From JBEISR01 sp044337705 (GTDB lineage Bacteria > Planctomycetota > Planctomycetia > Pirellulales > Pirellulaceae), in contig JBIINB010000005.1 in NCBI GenBank assembly GCA_044337705.1, positions 1 to 64,000 of the forward strand: a DNA stretch of 64,000 nt. Direction: 5' to 3'. A model generated the notes under the pieces. It did no database searches, was not told where the DNA came from, and saw only the letters and a program-made list of their open reading frames with translations. The first letter of the stretch is position 1. The number at the start of each line of letters is the position of its first letter. Position numbers and translations under genes: made by a program. Below are positions 27,666 through 36,348 of the stretch, one piece after another.

Positions 27666-28190
27666 TTACATCGTGTCGGCTGGGCTGTCGCCGACGTCCG
27701 TGTGCCGTCCAGGATTGGATCGAACCATCGCGATACGTCCGGTTCTCACCAGTTCCTTGATTCCATAGGTCCTCATCCGATCGATGAAGGCTTCGATTTT
27801 GCTTTCCCGTCCCGAGATTTCTATCATCACCTCGTCGGCTCCGACATCGACAATGCGGCCTCGAAAGATGTCGACCAGTTCACGAACTTCCGATCGCTTA
27901 CCTCCCGGAGGGGCATGCACTTTGATCAGCATCAAATCCCGCTCGACAAAGTCAGACGCACCGATATCGTCGACCCTGACTACGGTGACAATTTTTTCCA
28001 GTTGCTTCCGCACTTGTTCGAGCACCCGGTCGTCACCTACGACGACGAAGGTCATGCGGGAAAGATTGGGATCTTCCGTTTCACCTACCGCCAGCGAGTC
28101 GATGTTGTACCCTCGCGACGCCAGCATCCCAGAAATGTGCGACAGAACTCCGGGGACGTTCTGAACCAGTGCCGACAGCAAATGCCTCAT
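27666..28190 (-). CDS. ilvN: Acetolactate synthase small (regulatory) subunit
   Basis: A 174-residue regulatory subunit with an N-terminal ACT domain (RHLLSALVQNVPGVLSHISG, then RGYNIDSLAVG), which binds valine for feedback inhibition, and a C-terminal ALS_ss domain (VREQ-like region through FRGRIVDVG and the ISGRESKIEAF stretch). It activates the catalytic large subunit at the first committed step of branched-chain amino-acid synthesis. ATG 28190 gives the family N-terminus MRHLLS; an in-frame ATG at 28202 would add four residues. It is the first gene of the ilvN-ilvC unit. The missing neighbour ilvB, usually adjacent, must lie elsewhere. I found no leader peptide or T-box upstream. Confidence 0.95.
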   Translation of the reverse strand: MRHLLSALVQNVPGVLSHISGMLASRGYNIDSLAVGETEDPNLSRMTFVVVGDDRVLEQVRKQLEKIVTVVRVDDIGASDFVERDLMLIKVHAPPGGKRSEVRELVDIFRGRIVDVGADEVMIEISGRESKIEAFIDRMRTYGIKELVRTGRIAMVRSNPGRHTDVGDSPADTM

Positions 28191-28794
28191 GACGATTTCC
28201 ATGGCGGTCGAAAGCCGCAAAGCGAAAGTTTGAGAGGTTACCCAAGCCATCGCCTCACTTCAAAAAGGGAGAGGTCGTTATCGTACCCCACGCCCCCAGT
28301 TCGCTCAAGCGACCAGACTCATCCCAAATCGATCTCCCAGCATGAAATCGATGCGGAAGAGTAAGTAAAACTGATAATGCCAGCGGTGGTTGGGAACGCT
28401 TTACGTAAGAAGGCGAATAGGAAGACTGGTAAGTTACTTCGGTGCCGCGTGTCGAATGGATTTGATTGGTTGTCGATTGGAAAAAAACCTCTTCGCGTCC
28501 GCGCTAGGACTACGCGATGGTCTTTCCAGCGATTGCAATTCTCAGCCTGCTTATCCGCATTCGGTCGGGAAGGATGCTTCGATTCGTCCCAGGTATCTCC
28601 GAAGAGATCACATTGTTCGCGCTCGCTGAGCGGGAGATGGGCGCTTCCGGTCGCTCGTTCGTGGCTTGCGAGGTAGAATGACTAATCGCAAGTTTGGGAC
28701 GGCATTGCGGGAAACAGCAACCCACGCTGCAAGTTCGAGCGACCGGGCTTGCGCGGGAAGTCTGGAAACCTGGACGGAATTGGTTGGAGGAAGC
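28191..28794. other. Divergent 604-base region
   Basis: Between ilvN (minus) and the GlcF-like gene (plus). It holds a 54-codon open frame (28517-28681) ending in an ATGA overlap with an alternative glcF start, without recognisable sequence. GGAGG at 28785-28790 is the likely ribosome binding site for glcF. No operator or riboswitch is recognised. Confidence 0.45.
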
Positions 28795-30060
28795 ATGCTT
28801 CATCGGATTCCTGTGGAACAGTCGGGACTGCGCGGCAAAATGATGGCCGATGCGGTTCAAACCTGCGTGCACTGCGGATTTTGTCTTCCCACCTGTCCAA
28901 CCTATCAGGTCCTGGGCGAGGAAGCGGATTCCCCAAGGGGTAGGATTGTGTTGATGAAGCAGGTGCTGGAGGGAGACCTGGCACCTGAAGAGGCAGCTCC
29001 CCACCTGGACCGTTGCCTCGGTTGCCTAGCCTGCGAGACTTACTGTCCCTCCGGGGTGCCCTACTCCCAATTGCTCAGTCCCTACCGGGATCTGCAAAGA
29101 GAAAAGTCGAAGCAACGTCCCTCCTTGGCCCGATGGATGGCTCTTCAAACCCTTCCTTTTCCATGGCGTTTTCGATGGGCTCTCCGATTGGGGAAGCTTG
29201 CGAAGAAATGGAATTTGTGGACTCCCGCAGCGCTTCAGCCAATGCTGCAGATGATCCCAGACCAATTACCCAAGGCTCAGCAGAAGCAGCAGACGATTTA
29301 CCGTCCCAGGACCACGTCTCGCTACCGCGTCGCGTTGCTGGAAGGATGTGCCCAGCGGGTTCTGGCCCCGGAAATTCATCAAGCGGCGATCGAGGTACTG
29401 ATTCGCAATGGAGTGGAAGTGCATGTGCCATCCGAACAAGGCTGCTGTGGAGCACTTGCTTGGCACATCGGCGATGGCAAGACGGCGCAGCAGCAAGCAA
29501 TGAAGAACCTCAAAGCCTTTGAAGGAGAGTTCGACGCGATCGTAAGTACGGCGGCTGGCTGTGGATCGGCGATGCATGAATATCCGGTGCTCTTCGAGGG
29601 GAGTTCGACGCAAAATCGTGCAATGGATTTTGCATCCAAAGCCTGCGACATCCTGACCTTCCTCGATCGCATCGGGATCGATCCTCCTCCTGCCTTGGCG
29701 CGGACGGTTCGAGTCGGTTATCACGATGCCTGCCACCTAGCACACGCCCAGCGGGAAACGGCTGCACCTCGCCGCCTGCTGAAATCGATTGAAAACTTGG
29801 AATTGGTACCTATTCCCGACAGTGATCTGTGTTGTGGTTCGGCCGGAATCTACAACATCGAACAGCCGGAGATAGCGGACTCATTGGGGAGAAGCAAGGC
29901 CACGGCGATTCGACAGTCTCGTTGTGAGCTGGTGGCTTTGGCCAACATCGGTTGCCAGATGCAGATCGCCAGACACCTTCAGCAGGAGTCCAACGTTTTG
30001 CCAGTTCTGCATGTTGTACAAATCCTAGCAGCGGCCTACGAAGGACGTACCCTCCTGTAG
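28795..30060 (+). CDS. glcF: Glycolate oxidase iron-sulfur subunit-like protein (GlcF)
   Basis: A 421-residue Fe-S protein. Two 4Fe-4S motifs lie in the N-terminal ferredoxin domain: CVHCGFCLPTCP (Cys24, 27, 30, 34) and CLGCLACETYCP (Cys74, 77, 80, 84). Two CCG (DUF3390/heterodisulfide reductase-like) domains follow, with EQGCCGALAWHIG and DACHLAH...DLCCGSAG. The RGRIVLMKQVLEG segment between the clusters is GlcF-typical. ATG 28795 is strongly favoured by GGAGG 5 bases upstream and by the N-terminus matching the family length. In the three-subunit glycolate dehydrogenase it passes electrons from the flavoproteins GlcD/GlcE; neither is encoded here, so it may serve another FAD-linked oxidase. 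A methyltransferase-like gene follows 12 bases on. Confidence 0.88.
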   Translation: MLHRIPVEQSGLRGKMMADAVQTCVHCGFCLPTCPTYQVLGEEADSPRGRIVLMKQVLEGDLAPEEAAPHLDRCLGCLACETYCPSGVPYSQLLSPYRDLQREKSKQRPSLARWMALQTLPFPWRFRWALRLGKLAKKWNLWTPAALQPMLQMIPDQLPKAQQKQQTIYRPRTTSRYRVALLEGCAQRVLAPEIHQAAIEVLIRNGVEVHVPSEQGCCGALAWHIGDGKTAQQQAMKNLKAFEGEFDAIVSTAAGCGSAMHEYPVLFEGSSTQNRAMDFASKACDILTFLDRIGIDPPPALARTVRVGYHDACHLAHAQRETAAPRRLLKSIENLELVPIPDSDLCCGSAGIYNIEQPEIADSLGRSKATAIRQSRCELVALANIGCQMQIARHLQQESNVLPVLHVVQILAAAYEGRTLL

Positions 30061-30072
30061 TCTGACAACTTG

Positions 30073-30963
30073 ATGGATGTCATGGAAAGTCAGGGATCAT
30101 CGCGTCAAGCTTGGGCTTCGGACCAGTACGAACTGCTGGACTGCGGACATGGTTGGAAACTGGAGCGGTTTGCTGGCAGAGTGATCCAGCGTCCCTCGCC
30201 GGCGGCAACCGGCAAGTCTCAGCTTCCTGTGACTCGATGGCAACCAGACGATAGCATCGGAACGGAGGTAGATGCAGACTGGGTGCATCATCGACCTGCG
30301 GATGCGACTTGGACGATTCGCTGGCGCGGTCTGCACATGCAGTTAGCCTTTACGCCCTATGGTCATCTGGGGCTCTTCCCGGAGCATGCGTCGCATTGGG
30401 AATGGCTGCAGCAGCAATGCCGAAGGGCGTCGCTCCGCCAGCCAGAGCCTTCTGCATTAAATCTCTTCGCATACACTGGTGGCGCGTCGCTGGCGATGGC
30501 CGACGCTGGTGCACGAGTCGCTCACGTAGATAGCAGCAAACCGTCGGTGGCCTGGGCGCGACTCAATGCGCAACACAGCCTGCTGTCGGATCATCCCATC
30601 CGATGGCTGGTCGAAGACGCGCTGAAATTTTGCCAGCGGGAGGTCCGGAGGGGATCCCGCTATCATCTGATCGTTCTGGATCCACCCGCCTATGGCCATG
30701 GACCAGATGGCAAGCGGTGGCAACTGGATTGCGACCTTCCGACGCTGCTGGATTCTATTGGGGAACTGTGGGCCGACGAGCCTTCTGGTTTCCTGATCAG
30801 CGGCCATGGAGACGAAAATCAGGTAGCCCGGATGGTACGCGACTCGGTTTCCGGTTGGGGAAGCACCTTTCGAAGTGGCTGGCAATCCGGTCGATCGATG
30901 CTTTCAGGATCCAACTTCGTATCTCTGGATGCTGGCTTCTGGATTCGATGGTCACCGAAATGA
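30073..30963 (+). CDS. Class I SAM-dependent methyltransferase, RlmI/RlmK-like
   Basis: A 296-residue methyltransferase. The SAM-binding motif I is LNLFAYTGGASLAMADAGA, followed by VDSSKPSVAWARLN, and the catalytic or substrate-proximal motif is DPPAYGHG, as in the RlmI/RlmK (23S rRNA C5-methylcytosine or m7G) and related families. The N-terminal region resembles the short beta domain before the core in those proteins, though it lacks an obvious PUA domain, so the substrate (rRNA or other) is uncertain. ATG 30073 is chosen; TTG 30070 and ATG 30082 are alternatives and no good ribosome binding site decides. It probably shares a transcript with the GlcF-like gene, 12 bases upstream. Confidence 0.85.
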   Translation: MDVMESQGSSRQAWASDQYELLDCGHGWKLERFAGRVIQRPSPAATGKSQLPVTRWQPDDSIGTEVDADWVHHRPADATWTIRWRGLHMQLAFTPYGHLGLFPEHASHWEWLQQQCRRASLRQPEPSALNLFAYTGGASLAMADAGARVAHVDSSKPSVAWARLNAQHSLLSDHPIRWLVEDALKFCQREVRRGSRYHLIVLDPPAYGHGPDGKRWQLDCDLPTLLDSIGELWADEPSGFLISGHGDENQVARMVRDSVSGWGSTFRSGWQSGRSMLSGSNFVSLDAGFWIRWSPK

Positions 30964-31005
30964 AATCGATTCACTTCCAAGAAGTGTGGCTTGCTCCATC
31001 GATCG

Positions 31006-31935
31006 TCATGCCAGATGCTCGGGACCCGACTCATACAGCCTCCTCGCCGCTTCGATCGATTCGCGATCAAGCGACCGATGGCGGCCTGTTTTGACGATCT
31101 CGAACATGACGCTCGACTCCGACTTATGAAAGAGTCCCAAGCAATGACCGAGTTCATGCAGAACAAAGCTTTCGATGTCATGACGAGCGGTGATTTCCGA
31201 ACCAACAGAGCCTTCATTGGCCCAGAGGTGCTTTTTGTTCAGACAGATCGGCAGTGGTGGCTTGGTCACCAAGTGCATGTTGGTTTCAGGGTAGTCTGCA
31301 TGAGCCAGAATCTGTTCCGATAGCAGGTCGTGCGGGTCGTCATCGGGCGATGTCCATTGGACCAGGATATCGCTGCTTGCAGGCGCAGCAATTCTCCGGA
31401 TCTCCATTCCGATATCGGCGCTATTCCAAGAGGCGACAGCACGATCGACTGAACTGTCGAAGTACGATTGGCTGACTTTAAAAGGTAGACCACCTGGCTT
31501 GATCGCAAGCGTCAACTTGCGTTTCTTCCATCCCACTTCGGCATGTTGAAGCCACTCCAGTCGCTCCATTCTGCCTTCCAGCGAGGGTGGCACCAAGCCC
31601 CGTGTAATCCGCCAGAGACCACATCGTGGCATTCCGAGATACTCTGCATCCTCCAAGGTAAGCTTTTCCGCAGCAACTTCCTCCGACTGCTTTCGTCGCA
31701 ACAACCGATTGACTCGGACCCAATCCGCCAAGGATCCCGGAACTGGCTCGTTGCCCCAGTTTCGATCAGTTCTTGGTGCTCGCGCATCCAACTCCCCAGT
31801 GGGAAGCGATTCCAAAGTAGCAGGGGCTTGGCCACGGCCACTCCAGTACGACTCCAACACCGGATCGGTGAGTGATTTTCCCACCAGATTCTTCAGCCGA
31901 TCTTCAGGTTTTCCATCCGACACATCCAGCTCCAT
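31006..31935 (-). CDS. Matrixin-type metalloprotease with PRCG cysteine-switch motif
   Basis: A 309-residue zinc protease. The metzincin zinc motif HELGHCLGLFH (His260, Glu261, His264, His270) is followed by a Met-turn (SVMF, Met277). Residues 140-280 align in order with the matrix metalloproteinase catalytic domain: WKKRKLTLAI, VDRAVASW, DILVQW, ILAHADYP and the zinc helix. Upstream, TLEDAEYLGMPRCGL (Cys105) matches the prodomain cysteine switch (PRCG) of animal MMPs. ATG 31935 is the only start available, since a stop codon lies one codon upstream in the same frame. No signal peptide is visible, which is odd for such a protease. Genes before it on the same strand encode a lipoprotein and a DUF1570 peptidase. 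Substrate unknown. Confidence 0.85.
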   Translation of the reverse strand: MELDVSDGKPEDRLKNLVGKSLTDPVLESYWSGRGQAPATLESLPTGELDARAPRTDRNWGNEPVPGSLADWVRVNRLLRRKQSEEVAAEKLTLEDAEYLGMPRCGLWRITRGLVPPSLEGRMERLEWLQHAEVGWKKRKLTLAIKPGGLPFKVSQSYFDSSVDRAVASWNSADIGMEIRRIAAPASSDILVQWTSPDDDPHDLLSEQILAHADYPETNMHLVTKPPLPICLNKKHLWANEGSVGSEITARHDIESFVLHELGHCLGLFHKSESSVMFEIVKTGRHRSLDRESIEAARRLYESGPEHLA

Positions 31936-32088
31936 CGATCAACAAGTTCTGGCTGAATCGCAAACGTTTGTTGCAGGGCCTCAACCAAATAGCCATGGAT
32001 GGGTGCTTTCCGGAAGGAAAGTCGCTATTCGTGCCGATTTACCAAGCAAGCATTGCGCTCTGAGGCATCGCCTTTTTGCTCCACGGCG

Positions 32089-33063
32089 CTAGCGGATCGG
32101 CGGCAGCTCGCCATCGCCCTGAATCGACTCGGGAGCCACATCCTGTGGCTTGATTTGTTCGCCCACCGGTGGGGTGGCGATTTTGGGAAGTGGGACGTAG
32201 AGCACATCGTCCCGCGTCGATTTGATTTCGAACTTGTCTGTGACGGTAATCTTCGCATCCTGCGCTACACCATCCTTGGTGTAATCGATCGTACGTTCCA
32301 CCTTAGCAGATTCCGCTTCCTCTGCTGGGGCCGACCCAACGCAGGGGACAGCCTCCTGAATCTCTCCCAGTCGTTTGAAAACCATCATATCGCCTTCGAA
32401 AACCAGTCCGAACAGGTCAGCGGTCTGGCAGTTCCCGCATTCAGCTCCCTGCATGACCTGTGGGCAGTTGGTATAGGGCAGGAAGCCGACGTAGCGGAAC
32501 CCATAGAGACGCTTTCGTCCGGAACCGTCACGTCCAAGCACCGATTCGTAGTAGCCAAGAGGCACATTGGTTGCCTTAACGGTGCAGGAAGGCCCCATCA
32601 TCCGCTTCGACGCATCGTCACCCCCGCGAGCTGCCGGGATGGGGAGGTTTCCCAAAGCACCGATCAGGCTTGCGGCTGCTTCCATGTTCTCGTCAGTCTG
32701 CGAGTCCAGGTTCTGGCTGATTTCGGTCAGGTTCCATCCATCTTCCAGCTTGATGCTGACGTCTGCCGTCCCGAATCCGGTTCGAACATCGATCGCATAT
32801 TCTTCCTCGAAGTCAGGAAGATAAACCAACTGAATATTGACGTATCGAGGGTCAGGAACGGTTGTCGTGGAGACGGTCTTCTCTTTTTCCGACGTCGTAA
32901 CCTCAGCAACGCCCGAGGTGACCATGAGATAGGGCTTCGGTCGGTAGTAGCGAATTCCCTTATCGTGGACCGTCGGGTTCGGCAGAACTCGGACACGTGG
33001 CGTACACCCGGTCAGACCGATGATGTTGGAGGCAAGAAACACCAGCAATATGGCATAACGCAT
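32089..33063 (-). CDS. Lipoprotein of unknown function
   Basis: A 324-residue lipoprotein. ATG 33063 opens a lipoprotein signal peptide: a single Arg, a hydrophobic core (YAILLVFLASNIIG) and the lipobox LTGC, with lipidation at the Cys near residue 20. The mature part carries a Tyr-rich segment (GIRYYRPKPY), a repeat-poor beta-rich core, a Cys-containing pattern (FLPYTNCPQVMQGAECGNCQ) and a C-terminal Pro-rich tail ending ELPPIR. I do not recognise a family. Located between a DUF1570 peptidase gene upstream and the matrixin gene downstream on the same strand, with gaps of about 150-200 bases, so co-transcription is possible but not assured. Longer in-frame starts up to 33159 lack a signal. 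Confidence 0.78.
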   Translation of the reverse strand: MRYAILLVFLASNIIGLTGCTPRVRVLPNPTVHDKGIRYYRPKPYLMVTSGVAEVTTSEKEKTVSTTTVPDPRYVNIQLVYLPDFEEEYAIDVRTGFGTADVSIKLEDGWNLTEISQNLDSQTDENMEAAASLIGALGNLPIPAARGGDDASKRMMGPSCTVKATNVPLGYYESVLGRDGSGRKRLYGFRYVGFLPYTNCPQVMQGAECGNCQTADLFGLVFEGDMMVFKRLGEIQEAVPCVGSAPAEEAESAKVERTIDYTKDGVAQDAKITVTDKFEIKSTRDDVLYVPLPKIATPPVGEQIKPQDVAPESIQGDGELPPIR

Positions 33064-33265
33064 CGGATGGGCTCCAAAAGTCGACCAGATAGGATGCTGA
33101 CTTGCACCTACATATCGACGATCGGAGAAGACGCTCGAATTCTTCTGGTAAAGCACCAAAAAAATCAGGGCAATTGGTCAAAGTGCTTCACAATTTTTGA
33201 GAGATTTGCCTGATCGAAAAGCCTTGCCATGACAGCATTTCAGCCGCCCTTCCTTCGTTTGCGGT

Positions 33266-34465
33266 TCATGGTTGCGCCATCATGAACTTCATGAACTGCC
33301 GCTCCACCTTGGCTATCTCGCCAAAATGCTTTTGAAATTGTTCTATCCTCGTCTTTGCATCGTTCTCCCCAAGAGGATCCTGAGACGCAAGATCTTTCAG
33401 GTAAGCGATGTACTGCTTGGTTTGCGTTTTCAGAAGAAAATAGGTCAAAGCCCAGCATTCCGCATAGGCATAAGCCGATGTGTCTGCTTGTCGGAAACGA
33501 CTGTCGTCGCTGATCAATTGCGTCAAGGAATCCGCAGTTCGGACGGCAAGATAACGCTTGAAGATCATCAGATTGTGCTGATTGATCTTGCCGATACTCC
33601 GCCAGCCGGAACCATGGGAAGTGTCGGGGGATTCGAAGAAGACGGCCAAGCCTTCGCTGACCCAAAGCGGATTATCCGCCAACCGCACTTGAAGGCCCGA
33701 ATTGTAGGCTAGCTGATGAACCGCTTCGTGGACGATGGTTGCGACTGTTCGCTCCGCCTGAGGCTGCGCGAGAATCCTCTGCACCAATTCAATCCGATCG
33801 ACATTCTGCCCGGGAGCGATCAATCCTTCGATGCCTGTCAGGTCAAACGAAGAGACTCGATTGGACATCATGTGATAGTAGCCCAGCATCGACCTGGCCG
33901 CTTCGCCAAGCTCCGTCTCTGCATACCGAAGATAGCTTGTTTGATCTTCGAAAACTAAGGCAACCAGTGGAAATCGAGGTTCCAGCAATTCAACTCCCCG
34001 GGACTTCCAGAAATTATAAAAGCCTCGATAAAGTCGCTCAAAGAGTGCGGCAGTCCATTTCGCGTAGGCATCCGAGGTGTTGTAGCAGAAGATGTAATGA
34101 TCGGTTCGATGGATACGAAAACCAGCCGGCATCTCCTCGAGAAGTGCCTTGCTCATTTCTTCCTGATCCCAAACCACCAGCCCCCCCTGCTCTTCCCGCC
34201 GCTCTCGCATCTCTTCGGGCTGTATCAAGCTCAGCCGACCACTAGCTTCCAGAAGTAGCAGCCCTCCATCCTGAGCTTCCAGTTGCACTTCTCCTGTCAA
34301 TGTTTGTCGATCCTGTGGCGTCTGAAGCACCAACGAAACTAGAGGACGATCGGAATCGGCATCCTCCTGTCCTACCAAAAAAGAAGGGGGCAAGAGGGTA
34401 CCGACTGCGAGGATGCAAAGCCGGGCAATCCAAGAAGGGACTTCAAGTCGGTTGGGAAGATTCAT
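33266..34465 (-). CDS. DUF1570 family secreted HExxH protein
   Basis: A 399-residue exported protein. ATG 34465 gives a signal peptide (SWIARLCILAVGTLLPPSF, cleavage near VGQ). The family signature is HEAVHQLAYNSGL near residue 245, followed by NPLWVSEGLAVFFE, a gluzincin-like HExxH plus downstream Glu arrangement expected to bind zinc. DUF1570 proteins are abundant in planctomycetes and act outside the cell; a peptidase role is predicted from the motif, without a known substrate. The region before it (residues about 40-110) is rich in Leu/Glu and holds no assigned domain. The gene has its own 353-base upstream gap. Confidence 0.85.
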   Translation of the reverse strand: MNLPNRLEVPSWIARLCILAVGTLLPPSFLVGQEDADSDRPLVSLVLQTPQDRQTLTGEVQLEAQDGGLLLLEASGRLSLIQPEEMRERREEQGGLVVWDQEEMSKALLEEMPAGFRIHRTDHYIFCYNTSDAYAKWTAALFERLYRGFYNFWKSRGVELLEPRFPLVALVFEDQTSYLRYAETELGEAARSMLGYYHMMSNRVSSFDLTGIEGLIAPGQNVDRIELVQRILAQPQAERTVATIVHEAVHQLAYNSGLQVRLADNPLWVSEGLAVFFESPDTSHGSGWRSIGKINQHNLMIFKRYLAVRTADSLTQLISDDSRFRQADTSAYAYAECWALTYFLLKTQTKQYIAYLKDLASQDPLGENDAKTRIEQFQKHFGEIAKVERQFMKFMMAQP

Positions 34466-34818
34466 AGGTTGGCATTCCTGAAGCCGGGCAATCTTTGTCC
34501 ACGGTCGCCAACTGGCAGTTTATCAAAACGTTATCGAAGAAGAGAGGGCGAATCCTTGCGTCCCGTCGAAGAAATCAATTCACCGCGCGATCCCAAGAGC
34601 GATAAGTAAACAGAGGCGAAAAGCCAAGACTTGCGAATCGCTCAGATCTCTCCTGTGAGCTTGAAGACGTTGAAAATGGTCGCGATGACCATTCTCGAAA
34701 GGCTATCGACGGAGCCGAATGATCCTCTAGCCGCATTCCGCAACGGATCACCTCGCATATCTTCAGCGAGCGACTCAGTTCTTCGTAGCACCGCCACCAT
34801 GCAGTGGAGAGCCGTGCA
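34466..34818. other. Intergenic stretch, nothing recognised
   Basis: 353 bases between the end of the ABC permease gene and the start of the DUF1570 gene, both minus. The promoter of the latter should be here. I see no repeat or conserved motif. Confidence 0.4.
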
Positions 34819-36321
34819 TTACGCTCCATCGGTATCATTCACCATCTGGCGATGGTCGCTAGTGCTTGGGTTCCGCATCGCAATCGCGCCCAGAACAAGT
34901 GCGACCAAGGCCAAAAGGAGGCAAAGACTGGCCTCTTGATAACGCACTCCATAATGAAGCAGTTCAAAGATCCGGCTGGAAAGCGTACTGACTCCTGCGG
35001 GAAGGACCAGCAGATAAGCACCCAGCTCCCCTATTGCAAGCCACCACGCGAGGACGATGCCACTGGCTAGCAGGCGCCATGAGCCGCGTAAAAAGTCGGA
35101 GGCTACATGATGAAAATGGGAGCGGCCATCAACCAGCCACAATTCGTGTTGCGACTTTCTCCAGGAGTTCCATCGCCATAGAAGCAAAAGGAACAGGACA
35201 GGAGTAACCCGCAGCAAGTTTGCAGCGATAGGAAATGCAAGGGTGCGGTGGGACCACCAGGAAAGAAGAGGGTGAGAGTTGGACAATCGAATCAATGCCA
35301 GCGCAATGACGGGGCCAGGAAGAGATAGAATCGCGGCGTTCAAGGCCGCCAGCCAGCCATCTTTGGTTCCCTTCATACCACTAAGCCAGAGAAGCCCAAA
35401 CGCCAGGACCGAAGAAATGAGGACCGAGCCGCTTGCCAGAAGAAATGACCAGTACAATTCGGGACCAAAGTCGGATAGTCCCCCCCATGATTCGACCAGC
35501 CTTCCCGGAGAAAAGAGCCCTGCCCCATCGGCTTCTACCTTCCAGCCTGCACGAACCGTCAGAGCGGTGATAGGAACAGCGAGGATTAGTAGGACCGAAA
35601 GCCAAGCAGCCAAACGGATCCATCGCACGAGGGGATCACCAACACGAAAGATTGGCGTCAGCTCATTGGCCGATGAGTGCTCATGTCCTCTACCCCATCC
35701 GACGGCCCAATAAGCGATCGCTCCCAAAATCAGCATGGGCGTCATCGACATGGCGATGGAGCCCCAGGGGGCAGTGCCACTGATGACGTCCATGTGGATC
35801 CCTTCGCTCCAGGTTGGGACCCGGTACAGGTTGGTAACCAGCATTTCTCGCAGTGTCCAGCTCCCCGACAAAATGCCGGCGATCAAAGATGCGGGTAGCA
35901 GTGCCGGCAGCCAGACAGACCGGACAACGCCGATCTTTCCGCGATCAATCCAGGCTATCGATTCGAAGGAAGTCCGGATGCGATGCAGGCTGACCAGCAT
36001 CGGAATCAATGCCAAGGGGGTTGCCGCAATCCCCTGAATCCAGCTTACAGCAGCGACACCCACAACACGGGAAGCAGCGGCGCGGGTCTGACTGATGGGC
36101 CAACCACCCGCGAATTGCCATAAAGACTCCCAGCAAGCGGCCTGCACATAGAGTGGCAGTGCCATCGAAGCGAGAATGGCAATTGCGGGCCATTTAGCGA
36201 AATGGCCTGTCGTCCGAGTCGCCGAGATAGCGGCGGGAATCGTCAGGCAGGTGGCAACCAATCCCGACCCAAGGAAAACAGCGATCGAGGTCGCGGCTAC
36301 GGTCCAGGCCATTTTGGGCAT
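34819..36321 (-). CDS. ABC transporter permease, two fused modules (FbpB/ThiP type)
   Basis: A 500-residue inner-membrane protein with about twelve hydrophobic helices in two similar halves, as in permeases for ferric iron, thiamine or putrescine-like substrates, where one chain forms the whole channel. EAA-like coupling loops can be seen near residue 135 (VRSVWLPALLPASLIAG) and around residue 410 (ASDFLRGSWRLLASGIVLAW). No ATP-binding subunit or substrate-binding protein gene is adjacent, so the substrate cannot be assigned. It begins 27 bases after the CorC-like gene on the same strand and is probably the last gene of the phoH operon. The second half shows the weaker conservation. Confidence 0.8.
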   Translation of the reverse strand: MPKMAWTVAATSIAVFLGSGLVATCLTIPAAISATRTTGHFAKWPAIAILASMALPLYVQAACWESLWQFAGGWPISQTRAAASRVVGVAAVSWIQGIAATPLALIPMLVSLHRIRTSFESIAWIDRGKIGVVRSVWLPALLPASLIAGILSGSWTLREMLVTNLYRVPTWSEGIHMDVISGTAPWGSIAMSMTPMLILGAIAYWAVGWGRGHEHSSANELTPIFRVGDPLVRWIRLAAWLSVLLILAVPITALTVRAGWKVEADGAGLFSPGRLVESWGGLSDFGPELYWSFLLASGSVLISSVLAFGLLWLSGMKGTKDGWLAALNAAILSLPGPVIALALIRLSNSHPLLSWWSHRTLAFPIAANLLRVTPVLFLLLLWRWNSWRKSQHELWLVDGRSHFHHVASDFLRGSWRLLASGIVLAWWLAIGELGAYLLVLPAGVSTLSSRIFELLHYGVRYQEASLCLLLALVALVLGAIAMRNPSTSDHRQMVNDTDGA

Positions 36322-36348
36322 CGCCTCGCTGCACTCGAGTAGCTTTCA

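Noticed and set aside
28517..28681. 54-codon plus-strand frame (MVFPAIAILSLLIRIRSG...) ending in an ATGA overlap with an upstream in-frame glcF start
   Set aside because: No recognisable sequence or good ribosome binding site; the glcF start at 28795 has a strong GGAGG and the right family length, so the coupled start at 28678 is unlikely.
31999..33213. 404-codon plus-strand frame across 32.0-33.2 kb
   Set aside because: It is antisense to the lipoprotein gene, which has a proper lipobox and signal peptide; the plus-strand translation is Arg/His/Cys-rich and featureless.
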